Below, piece after piece: positions 1 to 13,424 of a stretch of 64,000 bases of DNA (position 1 is its first letter; each line of letters opens with the position of its first letter). This DNA comes from Monarcha castaneiventris obscurior (taxonomy: Eukaryota > Chordata > Aves > Passeriformes > Monarchidae): assembly GCA_026261815.1 (NCBI GenBank), contig JAMPIT010000884.1, positions 16,328,210 through 16,392,209 of the forward strand, in the 5' to 3' direction. The notes under the pieces were generated by a model, which did not search any database, was not told the origin of the DNA, and saw only the letters and a list, made by a program, of their open reading frames with translations. Position numbers and translations under genes: made by a program.

Positions 1-3000
1 GCTCAGCAGAACCTCCAGCCTGTGGTTTGCAGACCTCTTGCAGACCCCGTGGAAGACTTCCAAGAGGCCTGTGAAGGGCAAATAAGAAAAGCAAACCTAT
101 CACCAGTCTGCTTAAATTTCTAATCATGGGTCTATGCCTTTATGGGAAAAGCACTGGTACTGCGGTCTTAAAAAAAACCCAAACCAGAACACTACCCTCC
201 TCCCCACCACCCCAAAGTGGCTGACTACGGCTGCCCAAGCCACAAGTCCAACTCCTCCAGCTGAAAATAACCTCCAAACACAGCAGTGTGAGAGGAAACA
301 CAGTCTGTTTGAATTGCATCCTGTTTGCCTCACCCTCAGAAAGGTATCATTTATTATCGCCTAGAAAGGCCCTCTCCCAATAGCTGCACTGGTATGGGGT
401 ATCAGAAGTATTTAGATCATTAAACCACTTGTAGACTGCGCTGGTTTAGGATTTTTTTGGTTTTTTTCTGGGAAGAAAGGGTGAGGAAAGTGGTGAGCAG
501 ACAGCTAGAGATTGGCACCATGGAGAAATTAACCCAAAATATTGTATAGATTACATATCATTAAGCTCTTGCAGTCCCATGCCAGCAGTCCCTTGCTAGT
601 AAAACCCAACCAAAACAAACCCAAACTCTTTCTCTCCACATATGCTGGATTCAGCATTCCCATTTATGGGCTAGGTACTACCAGCAGTTAAAGACTAAAA
701 ATTTCAGCAAGTGTTTTACACGCAGCACATTGGGTGAGCACAGTCCTGTTGGTGGGAAACAGCACCAGCTCGGCTCTACCTGTTTTGATGTTGTTTCTGG
801 AAACAACACCAGCGGGTTAGCGATGGTCCCTCCCCAGACAATTCAGCTGCATGATAAATAAAGAACAGCTGATCCTGCCGTGTCACCATCTCCTGCGGTA
901 AGAGGCTTCCTGGGTACCTAGTGGGAGTTCTGCTAAGCTTTTAAGCCCATTGGCAACGTGGGGAACAGTCTGTAGCTCCAAAGCCAAGAGGCTCGAAGTA
1001 ATAATCCGATTTCAAAGCTCCTCCTCCTCTCCAGCCAAAGGCAGCAAGGGAGGATGAGATCAGACTGTAGATGCTCTTCATTTTAGGTCTGGCCATTGCA
1101 CTCATCTGCTCAGCATGAGCACCGGCAAGGGGAAGGATGAGTGCCAAAATCTGGAATGGATTGCTTGGCTAAAGTTTCTGCAAAGATGTCAAAACTTACT
1201 GGGAAAATAGTTTTTTTAAAGGGAATTTTTCACTGCTTTTGATGCAGCTGCACTGGTCTATCTAAGGAACATCCGCTTTTCTAGTTCATGCACTGGCCAA
1301 AACTCTTGGGGGATTTACTCCCTGCCATCAGGCACTCCTGAGGCACCAGGGCATCCGAGCTGTGCAGCTGGTTTGCACCCTCCCCACAAAACTTCTCCTG
1401 TAACAACAACAACAAGTGCTGCTCCTCCAGCATTTACATTGCTCCCCCGCTTCAGGATGTTATTAGCTGCCAGGTGATATGCAAGCCATGAAACAACTTA
1501 TCTCCATGAGCCTCGAGATAAACAGAAAGTCCAGATCATCCCTTAAGGAGTCAGGTGATTTCCCCGCATCCCTTCTGCCCCTCAAACAAAAACAACAACC
1601 CAGCTTTTGAATGGAGGAAGGCAGGTCCCTGCTCACCACTGCCTGAAAAAGCAGGGTGAACCAGTAAAATACGAACAGGCCGTAAAGCCTTGCTTTTCCC
1701 CTTTAATCTGACCTCCACAGCCAGCCATTCTTCTGCCTCCCCTTGGATGCTGTGCAGAGTGCAGCCCACAGCGCACACACGGCAAACAAACCCTGCCTGG
1801 GGCTCCGTGGGGAGAGTGGCCTGAAAGTGCTGCTGGCACTGAAAACTCTTCCTTGCTCCAGCTGGGACAAAAGGAAAGCCACCGAGAGAGAGAGGGAGCC
1901 AGCAGCCACACACACAGGTACCCCACACGTCTCTGCCACTGCCAAGATGAAAGGTGGGCGAATTCCACCGCAGTGCCACGGTGAAATCCAAGTTCCACAA
2001 GTTCCAGCACCTTTTTTTTTTTTTCTGCTAATTTAGCAAACAAGGATTTGAAAAAGTATGAAAGAGCTGCTATCAGCCCTCATGGATCAGCCAGCCAGCT
2101 ACTTGGATGTGTGAGCTGCCTGTTTGCAACAAGCTTAGTCTCAAGCCTAAGTTTTAAAAACACTCATCTATTCCGTGGCATAACAGTTGCTAGAATTAGA
2201 GCTAATAGGTCTTTTCTATACACTTAGATCAGCGTCTGCTCTGCTCTGGATAGCCAAAAGCATCATCTTGTTTATCTATCAGACTTTCTGAACTTACTCC
2301 AAGCTTATGCAGTCCAGACATACTTCAACACAAAAACTAATGGCTTTTATACCATATTTTTAAATTATTACAACAAATACAGATGCTGCCACCTTAATGA
2401 GATGTATATGCACTAAGGGATAGGCTTGAAATAGGAAATGGTGCTTCAAGCCAGTTGAACATTGTAATGCAAGTCACGCAGAGCTGGCTTCCTAAGGCAC
2501 GTCACTGCAGGATCCAATGTCAAAATAAATACAAGAAGTTATCTCTTCCGACTCACACTCTATCTTCAGCCCTGTCCAAAAAGATCTGTATTTCATTGGA
2601 TACGTCGGAAAGACTCCCCTGCCATAACTTTTAAAGCCTGGTCGGGGCTCAGAGCCTCTACCCCAGTGACTGCTACCTATTACACCTTCCCCATCTGGCG
2701 CTTGTTCCAATGTCCTGTGGAACACGCGGTGCTGCCCTAATGAAAACCCAAACAGGACCCATCAGGGTTGCCTGGCGACCAAGGCAACTGCTCTTGGGCC
2801 TGGGAGCAGCCAGGAGCCCCATGGGAATTCCCATTCCCTTCCCCGGAGCTGGGGAAAGGCAGAGGGGAGGAGGAGGTGCTCAAAAAAAACAAAGCAAAAA
2901 GCTGGCAGTCCCAGGGTTTTGAGTCTGAGAAAGTGCAAAAACTCAGGAGCTGCTTCTTGCAACACACTGCAAGTAACTCAACATTCTCCCCATGGCCCGA

Positions 3001-3790
3001 GGTGGCCATGAACCACCATCCACTTGCACTCCCATCTGGAAGGAGCTTGGCTCACACGTGTGTTTGCCAAGGGAAACAGCACAGAGCCCTTTGCGTGCTT
3101 AGGAGACACGCTCCGCGTTTCACTCCACATCTGGCAAGGCTGCTCCATAAAAAAGGTGATGGAGTGCTTGTGGCTCTCCTTCCAGAGCACGGGATGAAAA
3201 TCTTCTTCAACACACACGCCATGCAGGAATTCTTCTCCAGCTTCATTTAAAGCTGTCTTTATAGCCCATAAATTTGCAGATTGCTACAAACACTTGGCTA
3301 TTTACACAATAATAGTTATATCTGCCAGGAATGGCTAATAATTGTTATTATGATGTTCATAAATGTTAATGCTAACTACGCTCTTAAAACACATATTATA
3401 AAAAGTATCGTAATTTGAGAGAAGGGCAGTAAACCATTGCCCAGACACAGAGGAAACCAGCTCTAATGCTGTAACACTTATTCTGCAGACATTAGCTGGA
3501 GTACATTTTTCTTCTAAATTTTCCTGCCATCCAGAATATGAAAAAAAGAAAAAAAACCCCAGACTTGTTTCATTATACCTAAAAACAAACAAAAAACCGA
3601 CCCAAAAGTCTGTTACATCTCATAAACTGTAATAGCCAGTTTTGTTTTTGCAATTCAGTGCAGAACTGATGAGTTTGGATTACCCAAAGATCCGCACAAA
3701 ACGCTTTGGTTGGATGAAATAGCTGATCTGCCTGAAGTGGGGAAAAAAGCTCACGATAACAGATAATTATATAACCAGCTTGTAAAAGTG
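1..3790. other. Non-coding, no recognised element
   Basis: I see no gene, splice-flanked exon or identifiable repeat. The open frames around 1550-2040 and 2710-3250 overlap each other on both strands, have ordinary intronic composition, and resemble no known protein. Homopolymer stretches, such as a T-run near 2011, are the only simple repeats. Confidence 0.5.
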
Positions 3791-3965
3791 TTATTAGTAG
3801 GGCATGGGATCAGGAAAGGCCTGGCTTTTATTCTCACTTCATGCATTCACAGTGATGAGAACTAAATCTCTGTCCGTCTCTCCCTCCTCCCCCACCCAAA
3901 TGTTAGATAATTTTTAGCCAACCCTGTAAAACACTTGCAATCCTTGAGTAAAAGCAAGGCAGAGG
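3790..3965 (+). repeat. Possible MIR-like SINE remnant
   Basis: The last 40 bases (CTGTAAAACACTTGCAATCC and what follows) resemble the 3' part of MIR/AmnSINE elements. The upstream segment has the spacing of a MIR body but poor identity. Old and weak; it could be chance. Confidence 0.3.
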
Positions 3966-4589
3966 TTAATGTACTGCTACTTCTCTAACATTCAGATGCT
4001 GTGTTCCACCTTGATAACAGAAGAAAACTGGAAAAAAATTTCCTCTGCTGTTCAGATAAGGTAGCTTGAGGACTCAGGGGTAAACTCTAAAGTTCAACAT
4101 TTTAGTTTGAAAGGACATTTCCAGTCACTGGCTACTGGAATTCAGATCTTGAGATCCTGACTAAGTGATAAAACACAAGAAAAAAAAGACAGCTTTGCCA
4201 GAAGGTCTCTCTTTCTTTCAAGGAAAGAATGGGAACATTAGACATTCTATACATTAACTGAGCATAGCAAAAACCCCTGCATGGACCTTGTTCTCAGCTA
4301 TCCACAACAGGATGTCTCTGGAAATCTTTCCTCAGGAGCACAGTTTTGCTCCTCCTTTCTCAGGAACAACAGAGGCGAATCCAAGCAGGAGAAAAATTAA
4401 ACTGGTGGCAACGAACCTTGAAGGTCTGACAGTGACCTGCAGCACCAAGGTCTCTGAAACTGCTTTCATTTGCCAGAACATAAATTAGATTCCTCACTAG
4501 GTATGGCACCGGGGTTAATGGGAGCTTTATAAAGCCTTCTTTGAACATACAGATTATCCTTTTCAAAAAAGACTAATCTTGTGGTTTAA

Positions 4590-4755
4590 AGTACAGTACT
4601 GTGAGCCAGGAAACCTATTCCCAGCTCTGCCAGGCTGGGTGACTTCAGGCAACCCACTTGACTATTCTGTGCTCTTTCTCAACATGCACAGCAGACAAAT
4701 ACCTAAATCTCCCATGAGGCACAGTGTTTGTAAGACAACGAGAACCAGCTTAACT
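4590..4755 (+). repeat. MIR-like SINE
   Basis: Reads GAGCCAGGAAACCT..., then CCCAGCTCTGCCA, then GGGTGACTTCAGGCAACCCACTT. This is the MIR core order (missing-data clause, 'cagctctgcca', 'gtgacctTgggcaagtcactt') in sense orientation. Substitutions throughout indicate great age. The open frame at 4579-5025 overlaps it and is not a gene. Confidence 0.65.
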
Positions 4756-4759
4756 CTTC

Positions 4760-7140
4760 ACAGACTGCTCCAAGCAGATGATGTCCAGCCATTCCATACA
4801 GCAGGGTGGCTCAAACTTCTCCAAACAGAAGGTCCCACAGATAACAGAAAAGGACACTGCACTTGGGCCCTTCATATGGGCAAGAATCCTGAGCCACACC
4901 ATTCTGTTGCCATCTACATTCTTTTTTTCAGCAGTGACGGAAATGTCTCATCCTGTCTGGCATTACTGTCCAAAGGAGGTGCTCTGCTCAAAAGGAACAA
5001 AACTGAGAAATTAGGAAAAATTTAGGTTTAGGAAAAGCCATGCTGCTGCCTGGGCAACTCAACAAACAGCTTTCCTCCGCAGGATCTGATTTCACGGCAA
5101 GAATGTTAAAAACAACTTCAAAAGACAACAAAACAAATTCAATTAAAAGAATAATCAAGCGTTCAAAAGTACAATACAAAAAAATACCGAAAGTGTGAGA
5201 TGACACAGAACATTCAGTGCTGGGAACAAGGATCACTGCTTTCCTTCCTAACAAATTCATCCCAGGCGTCTCCACTGTGAAAACCAATACTGGCTTAGAG
5301 TCTCCTTTCAGAAGGTGCCTGCCATCCTTCCCAAACTGTCAAAGTTACACACTCCTCATGTTTTAGTGTCCCCATAGCAGTCCCCTTCAAGCTTTCAAAT
5401 AAAATGTGTACAAAACATCTGAGCACAAAACAATCCTGTGATTTCCAAAGCTCCTCAAAAGAGACTACAGAGAGCCTTACTTGTGCTCTGCACTGCACCA
5501 TTTCAGAGTCACACCTTTTCTGCACACCCCTGCTCTTAGATCAATGCATCCACATGTTGCTACTGTTTGAAAAACCTACTTGTTGCCCATGAGTTCAGGT
5601 GACTCTGACCTGGTCACTCCCAGAGAACTCGGTCCCACTGTGTTGATGTCTGGCAACATTTCCTCTGACTCAGCCTTGCTAATAAAAGCTTCAGTAAGAG
5701 GAACTCCAAAGACTCTTTTCCAAGTCATTCCCTTCTAGCATGCAGAAATCTCAGGAAATCGTTGGAACTTAATAACCTCCACACCATTTCCACACAGTCA
5801 AAATAGAAGAAGAAAAGGCAAACAAACAAAAAAAACCAACCGCCACATCCTACTCTGCAGCAAACAAAATCTGCTCATTCCAGGCTTTCTTGCACAGAAG
5901 ACAGTTAAGCAACCACAACAAAGTAACGTCACTTCCTTTTCCTCCAAAATAAATTTTAGTGTTGAAAAAGTCCATCTATTCATTCATGTGGGCAGCCTCA
6001 GCCAGCACAGGAGCACATCCCCAGCCAGCAGTCCAGGAACAGCATTCAGGACTCTCTCTGTATTGATTTCCAGCTGGGGTCCAAAGTTAGGAATTTCCTT
6101 CCCCCCTCCTCCCCAGATGTCCATTGATCTGAGAAGAAAGGAAAGAGATCCCGAAATGTTCAGACTCACTTTTGTATAAACTGAGACATCTTAACTATTT
6201 TTCAAACGAAAACCAAATGATGATACTTTCCTAACAGCGCTTGCAAAAGAGCTGGAGCAGTGTGATCCATTGCTATTCATTCCTTTGGACACAGATCCAA
6301 TCTTTCAGTCACTCTGTGCTTATTGGCTATATGGAAGGTAGAACAGCAAGGAGCACTAAAGGATTAATTCTCACAATAGTGGGAAGCAGGAGTCCCAGCT
6401 CTTGGGGGAGTTGAGTGGGGGAGAAAGGAGAAAGATGAGTGTGTAGGCTACATCCCTAGTTTTTGGACTTCCTTGCTGTGATTTCATCTTATGCCTAAAG
6501 TTACCTTAAAAGGGAGCTAGCATGGAAAGAGTGCCCCAATGACTTAAATGTAAAAAGCATTACAGGAATTTTGCTTTAAACCTGCAAAGACTATGAGAAG
6601 GGGCTATATGTGAGATAACTCATGGCAGAGCTCAGCAGGGAAGAGAATAGCTAAGGCACAAACAGTTCATACTCTGTTTGTTGTGAGTCACACAGCAGCT
6701 GAACAGATTTATGATTCAGATGTTTTAGTGTTGGTTATCAGCGATTAGCTCAAACTCTTAGAAAAACAGAGAGAAAGAGAAAGATTAAGCTTTTGTCTGC
6801 TCCAGCCCTCATCCTTCCTTTGCCTGGCAGCGGGGGTTACTGATTGTTTCTGTCCCTTTTTTAACATCAGAATGGCTCTGAGCCACACTGACTGCAGAAG
6901 CAGATCACGCTGCCCATATCGCCATCGACATGAGATTCAACAGTGATCACTGAAGTGCGACATCATTTGTTCAGGTGCACATGCTAGTGCATTTGTGAAA
7001 TCTGGTTATATGGCAGCTTCTAAGTGTGCGGTTTTTTCCAAACATGGAAATCATTTGGGACACAGAAAGGGCTGACGAAGAAGGACTGGTTTGGCTAACT
7101 TTATCTTCAAACTCTGTAAAAGCCCAGTAACATACAGACA
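4760..7140. other. Non-coding, no recognised element
   Basis: Intronic sequence with short A-rich runs and no element I can name. Open frames here (for example 4988-5287 minus) have no protein signature. Confidence 0.45.
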
Positions 7141-7144
7141 CAAG

Positions 7145-7262
7145 ACTTCATGCATCCTTATGGCATTTAACCTCACAACACCCATGTGGGGTTCTCACAG
7201 ACAAGCTAAGTGACTTGCCCAGGATCACACAGGAAGCCAAATGCACTAAAACTGAGCACAAC
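7145..7262 (-). repeat. MIR-like SINE (antisense)
   Basis: Contains AGCTAAGTGACTTGCCCAGG followed by ATCACACAGGAAGCC. This is the reverse complement of the conserved MIR core (ggcttcctgtgtgatcctgggcaagtcactt). Only the core is recognisable; the ends are worn. Confidence 0.7.
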
Positions 7263-7264
7263 TC

Positions 7265-8805
7265 TCAGGCTAGCATTAATCCATTTCTAATTTAGTTTAA
7301 TTGAACTTAATGCTCAGCTAACAGATTTCTGCCAACCCACTATTACGTGGTGTCGAGTTATACATTAGAGATGTGGGCTTTTCTGTGAATCACATCTTCA
7401 CACGTAAATGGAATGATGCAGCCTAAAGGACAGTTATCCTTAGCATGTGCACAACCAGAGCACCTGAAATGCTGCTGGCCTTCAAAACCACCCTGCAGCT
7501 AAACTCTGGCTGTGGAGGAGAGGGGAAGGAGGACACCGTTCCTTGATCACTGCATGCACAGGATGATGTATATCCCTGCCACAGATCAAGGTCCAAAGTC
7601 CTTGTGGGAGCAACTGAACACAACACCCAACTTTTCAAATGCTCAGAGCCCACAACAACGCCTTTCTGGAAGAGGCTCTACACTCTTAGGGCAGAGAGAG
7701 GGAATCAGGGTAATTTAATCCCCTGCAATGTTGATGTAGCAACTGTGGGTTATACTGCTATAAAAACAGAGCTCCCCCCACAATACCTTGGTCGTTGCTA
7801 AAGCTCACAGCAGTATTAGGACTTGCACCTGATGGCAGATTCCCCTCTGACAGGTCCAGCCAGCACCACTAATCCAAGACAAATCTGGACAAATGCTTAC
7901 GTGCTGACCCAGTGCTCAGCATAAGCAACAAACATGATGCTCTTGGTATGCCTCCAGCCTCACACGTGCGTGTTCCCTGATCACAGAGCCCGTCTGTGTG
8001 CAATCCAACATGTCTGGGACACAACCAGGCTGCACATCTGCTCATCAGTGGTGCAGCGGGTCCAGCACAGAAAAGGAACATCAGCCTTATTAGGCAGAAG
8101 TTACACGGATCATGTGAGTGATTTCTATCCAAAAGCTCCCAGACAGGAACAGAGGAGGCCCCAGACCTTCCCTGGACTGCTTCTTAAAATCAGAGCTGCT
8201 TTCCTTGAGATGCTGTGCACGGTGCAAGCAGATTAAGCTCTATTAGCATGAGAGACTTTTGAACAGTACAAACTAGAACTAAACTTGGAATTAACTGGAC
8301 TGGTGTAAAATTATACCTTAATGCCCACAGAAACCAGATTAGAAGACAGATGGTGAAGAGGAAAGAAGAAAAAAGAAGAGTGGATTGGATATACATATGT
8401 GGATTTACATTCTGTGAGCTTGGCACACATCTTAGAGACATTTTTTATTTCCAGCATAATAGAAAGTTGCCTGACAGTGCTGGTAGACTAGATAAGGGGG
8501 GAAAAAAGAGCAGATGCTTTTGAAGGGCTTTGTAGTATGACTCTTCGACAGAAATTTAGAGATCAAGGTGGGTAGGAGCACTGGAGGAAAAAAGCCCTTT
8601 CAGATATGGTAGGAGCATAAAAAGGGAGAAAAAACAGGAAAAGGAAAATTCAGGGGAAGCAAGAGTAACTGTCAGGGTCCAGATCACAAGCAAAAGTGCA
8701 AGAAGCAGAGGTGCAGCTTGGGCAGCAGTGAGCAGAACCCTGAAAGTAGAGGCAATATAGTGGAAGCTGTGAAAAATGAAATAATAATAGTAGGCACGCT
8801 GAGGA
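7265..8805. other. Non-coding; purine-rich from about 8340
   Basis: No gene or named repeat. From about 8340 to 8760 the plus strand is strongly purine-rich (many GGAAAG, AGAAGA runs). This may be the worn upstream part of the CR1 copy that becomes recognisable at 8810. Confidence 0.4.
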
Positions 8806-8809
8806 AAGG

Positions 8810-9402
8810 AACATAAACCATCAATATATCTCTGTATGAATGCAGAGTGCATCTACACCACAAGCACTACACTCAGTTCTGGAACCCAGGTTTGGGAAAA
8901 AAGAAGACACAGAAGAACTCAAAAGCTGGAGGAGGACAACAACAGTGATTACATGCATGAAACAGCTTCTGCAGGAAAAACAATTATGCAAAACAATAAA
9001 AAGCCAGAAATGGCACGGAGAATGAATGAGTGCTTGTAGTCCCTTCTGAAAAAAGACTGGACAGACAGCAAATTAAATTATCAGGACAGAAACAACAAAA
9101 AGGAGACACTTCTTTGCACAAGCAATAATTCTTCTGCCTCTTGGCCACAGAATGTTATGGATGCTGTAAGAGTACATGGGTTCACAGAAGAAAGGCAAGT
9201 TAACAGAAGGAGGGGGGAATCTATCAACAGCTGTTAAGTACAAAATGAAGTTTTTGAGCTGCAAATGAGCCAGAGACTGGTAGCACAGCCTAGGGAAGTA
9301 TCATTGCTTGATTGCCCTGAACTGACACTCTTCCCTGGGTATCTGCTGTACAACAAGAGACAGGATGCTGGGCTAGGGGGACCTTTGATCTAACCCTGTA
9401 CA
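8810..9402 (+). mobile_element. Ancient CR1-family LINE, 3' fragment
   Basis: The order of recognisable blocks matches an old CR1 ORF2 end. First is a block ending CACTCAGTTCTGGAACCC (the 'tactgtgttcagttctgg' region). Next is AAAAGGAGACACTTCTTTGCAC. Then TTGGCCACAGAATGTTATGGATG, and finally the terminal GATGCTGGGCTAGGGGGACC plus TTTGATCTAACCC. That terminal signature (ctgggctagatggacctttggtctgaccc) marks the 3' end of the element and sets plus orientation. It is heavily mutated and clearly dead. The 67-residue frame at 8836-9039 is a relic of ORF2. Confidence 0.75.
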
Positions 9403-9404
9403 TC

Positions 9405-9885
9405 CATTTTTGTGTACAAGGCAGAAAAGGGTTTGTATTCCATGCTGAATCAGGCTGGAGATACTAAAATTTGACCAGGAAAGAACGTGACTTAGATGCC
9501 AAATGCAGAAAATACTGGTTGCCTAGAGTTGAATGTCATAGAGGAAGGAAATTGTGAGGGTCCTAAAAAAAATAATAAAATCTTGTTACAGCATTAAAAC
9601 GGAGGGCAGAGATTAAACTTTTGATGGCAAGTATGTGCATGAATACAGAAAACTGCATTTCAGATGCAGAAGGGAACAGAGACTTGATTTCACACGACTT
9701 GAGATGCAAGAAGGGAGGCAAAAAAAGAGGGGATAAAAGAACAGTATTGAAGAAGACTCCCAACGTGTAAAAACTCCACTCTCCTCCAGCGCCTCAAGCT
9801 ATAAGCAGAGTGGAGAGAAAAGAGATGAAAAATGCAGTTTGACACGCTCTTTCAACTTCAACAGATGAATCTGAGATGAGCAGTG
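9405..9885. other. Non-coding, purine-rich, no recognised element
   Basis: Plus strand is rich in GGA/GAA runs. No gene or repeat I can name. Confidence 0.4.
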
Positions 9886-10045
9886 GAGATGATCACGTAA
9901 TCAAGGTACTGGACAGACACGTGGAGATCAGAGTTCATCCCCCAGCTGCGCCACTGACTTCCTTCACGATGCTGGGCACTTCGCTTTGTTCCTCCATAAA
10001 ACCGAGGCAGTATTTTCTTAATGCACAGGAAAGCTGGGAGGCTGA
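9886..10045 (+). repeat. MIR-like SINE
   Basis: The blocks GGAGATCAGAGTTCATCCCC, AGCTGCGCCACTGACTTCC, GCTGGGCACTTCGCTTTG and CTCCATAAAACCGAGGCAGT follow the MIR order: source clause, 'gccactgacttcc', 'gggcaagtcactt', 'cccatctgtaaaatg'. Sense orientation, heavily diverged. Confidence 0.6.
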
Positions 10046-10049
10046 ATTC

Positions 10050-12340
10050 TTTAAACATCCCAGATGCCCTGTGGGGCCTGAAGGAGCACGGTTAGGACAG
10101 CAAACACCCAGCACTCCCAGGCCAAGGGCCACGTCTCACGGGCGGCTGGGACCAGTCGCAGCGTGGGATGGAACCACAGCAGCGGGGACAGGGCAGAGAA
10201 TTCCATCGCAGGAAAATCAGCTCAGGGAAATTAAACCCTAGAAGGTGTGAAGGGAACGGGTTTCAAAGCCAGACAAAATATAAGATGCAGGAAGTGTGCT
10301 TAAGGAGCTGGCAAGTTTGCAACGCCTCTGAAGGACAATGCTGCAAACGATAGGAAGGAATCGGCCTGACACTAACAGGAGGGAAGAGAAATGGGATAAT
10401 TTGGTACAATGTTCCAAGTATTGCAATGTCTGTCTACATCCAAGATACTGTCTACAGCCAGTACTCAGAAATAAAGAAACAATGCTTAGCCTAACGCTTT
10501 CAACCCTTACTGATTTTTCCCCCTGCTCTCAGGAATACAAATGTTAAATCATTTGGATATTAACTGTATCACTAAAGCAGATATAAACAGGCTCTGACTT
10601 GGAATACCAGCACCAGCACAAAGTCTACAAGAAGAGCACTACAGGATTTGGATACTCTGCTTTACTCTTTAATGCTTAAGATACACTACTACCTTTAAAA
10701 CTTATGAAATGATAAATTTGAAATTACTCTAACCAGTAAGCGCTGAAGCTTTCCCTGACTTTTAATCAATCACTGAAATTATACTTAGAAACTCCCAAAC
10801 CAAATATTTGCCAAGAGGTGTAAAACAACTCCCAGACTGAACTGGCAGAAAACACAGAAGAGCCCAGAATAGACCTTACTGATAGGATAAATTGAGCCTT
10901 GACATGTGTGGAGCCCATCTGCGAGCGACGAGGAGTACGCTCTTCATTTCTGCTCATTCCCTTCACTCTGGATGCAATTTCAGGGGTAACTTTATAGCAA
11001 CACTGCCAGGCTGCTGCCCAGCTCCTCCACCTGCATGACCCCTGTGCTTGCTCACAGCCCTGGGCACCACCAACAGGGAGGTTTCAGGGTTTTTAATCCT
11101 AGAATTGATTATCCAGCTGAGTTTTCTTTGCTGTGTTTTTTTGCAGTGGCTCAGCCTTTCTCTGCCCATCTCACAGTGCCCCTGGCTGCTGCTCAGCACC
11201 TCCCCACAACCTGATCACAGACCTGAGTGCTCAGGGGAGTGTGAGATGCTGAGATGGGCCATGGAGAACCTAAAGATTGGAAACAAACCAGAGCAGCTGG
11301 CTAACTGCAGTAAATCAGGTTTAGGTGCTGAGCATCTCATTTAACACAACGGAACACTAAACTTCATCATCAAACCAATTTAAAAAAAAGTTTCAGTGCA
11401 TGTTTTTAGACAATTTTTTTTTTAAACCCAAAGCAGTTTAATGCAGGTCAAAAGCAAATAGTTCATCCTGCAAACAGGAAGAAACTATTATGATTTTGTA
11501 ACTTAAAACATTAAAACAAATTCAAGCAAATGTACATTAAAACCATAATTGCTCAGACACGTACAGAAGAAAATACTGACTTGAATGTAAAGACTTAATT
11601 TGGCTATAAACCTCCAGATCGCAGCAAGATCCAGAAACAATCCAACTTTAACTAACATAAAAGGCAAAAATCATTAAAATCATACTCAAATGATGCTCTG
11701 TTGCTTGCTTGTTTGAATTAAAAAATGAAAATCTCCAGTTTTAACGGAGCTGGTTAAGCTTCCCAGAAGTTTGAGGGTAAGGGGCTGTCAAGATACTTGG
11801 AGGAACTTTTCAAAGAACATCTCCAGAGCAAGAGGCTGGGCTGGCTACACCAAACAGGTTGGGATAGGAGAGGTACAGGAGGGATTTAGGAAGGCATCGA
11901 GAGCTGAGCCCTGCAGGGGCCCTTGGCGGGCGCCGGTAACGAGCAGTTCAAGAGCAGGCGCTGTAAAAACCCAGGGCAGCCTGCCACTGATGCCTGGAGT
12001 CACATAAAATTAATTTAAATTGGAAACAAACTGGCCCAGGTAGCGCTCGCCCGAGTTTCAAACAACGTTAAGAGCTAAGCGGCGCATTACACATTTTGCT
12101 GGCAGCTTGATCATTAAAATTAAATAGGAAGTGGCAAAGCTGCAGGGCAGGTGATGCCGTGGATTTGTGTATAAAAAGCAACAGTGAACTTGGGAATTAC
12201 AGACACTTGTAAACCTTACTTTAGTACCTGGTAAAATGGCTCAACTGGGTAGTTATGAAAGTTAGATTAATGCCATACAGCAGGCCCAGATTAGCATTGT
12301 ATTTCCATAAGAAAAATGGGCATGTCCGTATTTTCTATAA
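10050..12340. other. Non-coding; AT-rich with a candidate conserved segment near 12000
   Basis: No gene recognised. 11340-11720 is AT-rich. 11995-12170 combines TTAATTTAAATT-type homeodomain-like sites with retained CpGs (GCGCTCGCCCGAG, GCGGCGC) and is reported as a finding. Confidence 0.4.
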
Positions 12341-12349
12341 GGAGTGCCA

Positions 12350-13420
12350 AGACAGTGGTTAAAGAAAAATTGGAAGATATAATTAATTTGAATTTTCAAA
12401 CAGCCTTTGGTAATATTAATCACCACAGTCTATTAGGGAAACTAGTCATGGGGTGAGAGGTAAACATCTGTCAATAGATTAAAGCTAATTTAGGAAAAAC
12501 GAACAGCATGAATAAATGGCCAGTTTTCAAGAAGGTTAATGGGGGAAGTCCCAGGGGTGGATACTATGATCAACATTTAATATATTAAATGATCTGGAAA
12601 GGGGCATATACAATGTGAAATAGGGGGAAAAAATTGTTGATGATACTGCTCTGTAAATGAAATAAAACCAGCAAGAACTAACAGTATGAATTGGGAGGAT
12701 CCACCCAAGTTACAGCAAATAAATGTTACTGCACACAAGTGCAAGGTTATGCAAATTGGCAAGGAGAGTTTGAACTAATTGTAGACACGGATGGGTTTCA
12801 CATTAATTGTAACCATTTGGAGAAAGATCTAAGTGGCCTTGTGGACAGCACAGGGAAAACATCTGCTTAGTCTCCAGTAATCGTCAGAACCACAAACCAG
12901 ATGTGGAGCCTTGTATTAGAGAGAGATAAAGAATAATATGGAAAGCACAGTTTCTCTTCCGAACATTGCGTTCAGCCCGTTTGCCTTTGTAACAAAACAA
13001 AACCTCAGAAACTTAGAAGGCCAGGAAGAACTGACATAAATTTACAGCCCCAGAAAGATGCTCATCTAAGGACCCAGTTACAAAACACACACATTACAAA
13101 ACTCAAGACTCATTGAAGCCTTGTTAGCATGACTTTGGATGGCCTACAGTCCATTAAAAAGTCTGGTGAATAGGAACTTTAATGATTTTCAAATTTCTGG
13201 GCTACGTTCAAGGGGCGGTAAATAAGAGGTGAAACAATCCAAGCATATGATAACATAAAACAGGCAGAGAAAGCCATCTGGATGCACTTATTCTCCATTC
13301 CCACCCTCTTTTTCTCCCAATAGGACAGGAGCAAGGAGTTGTCCAACTAAATGAAAGACAATAGATTTAGAAGTGATGAAAGAAAATATTGCTGCACCCA
13401 CACTTACAAAAGTAACCTAC
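12350..13420 (+). mobile_element. Ancient CR1-family LINE, reverse-transcriptase region
   Basis: Blocks follow the CR1 ORF2 order on plus. They are GGAAACTAGTCATGGGGTGAG, AATAAATGGCCAGTTTTCAA, TTAAATGATCTGGAAAGGGG, then GTTGATGATACT at 12636-12647. The last is the remnant of the RT catalytic FADD box, read as VDDT. Next come CACACAAGTGCAAGGTTATG, GAAAGATCTAAGTGGCCTTG with GTGGACAGCAC, GATAAAGAATAATATGGAAA, and near 13350 AATAGATTTAGAAGTGATGA with AAGAAAATATT. The segment around 12970-13200 is worn or carries unrelated sequence. Stops and indels are everywhere, so it is dead. It belongs to the old CR1/L3-like type, not the young avian type seen at 52919. Confidence 0.7.
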
Positions 13421-13424
13421 AGAA

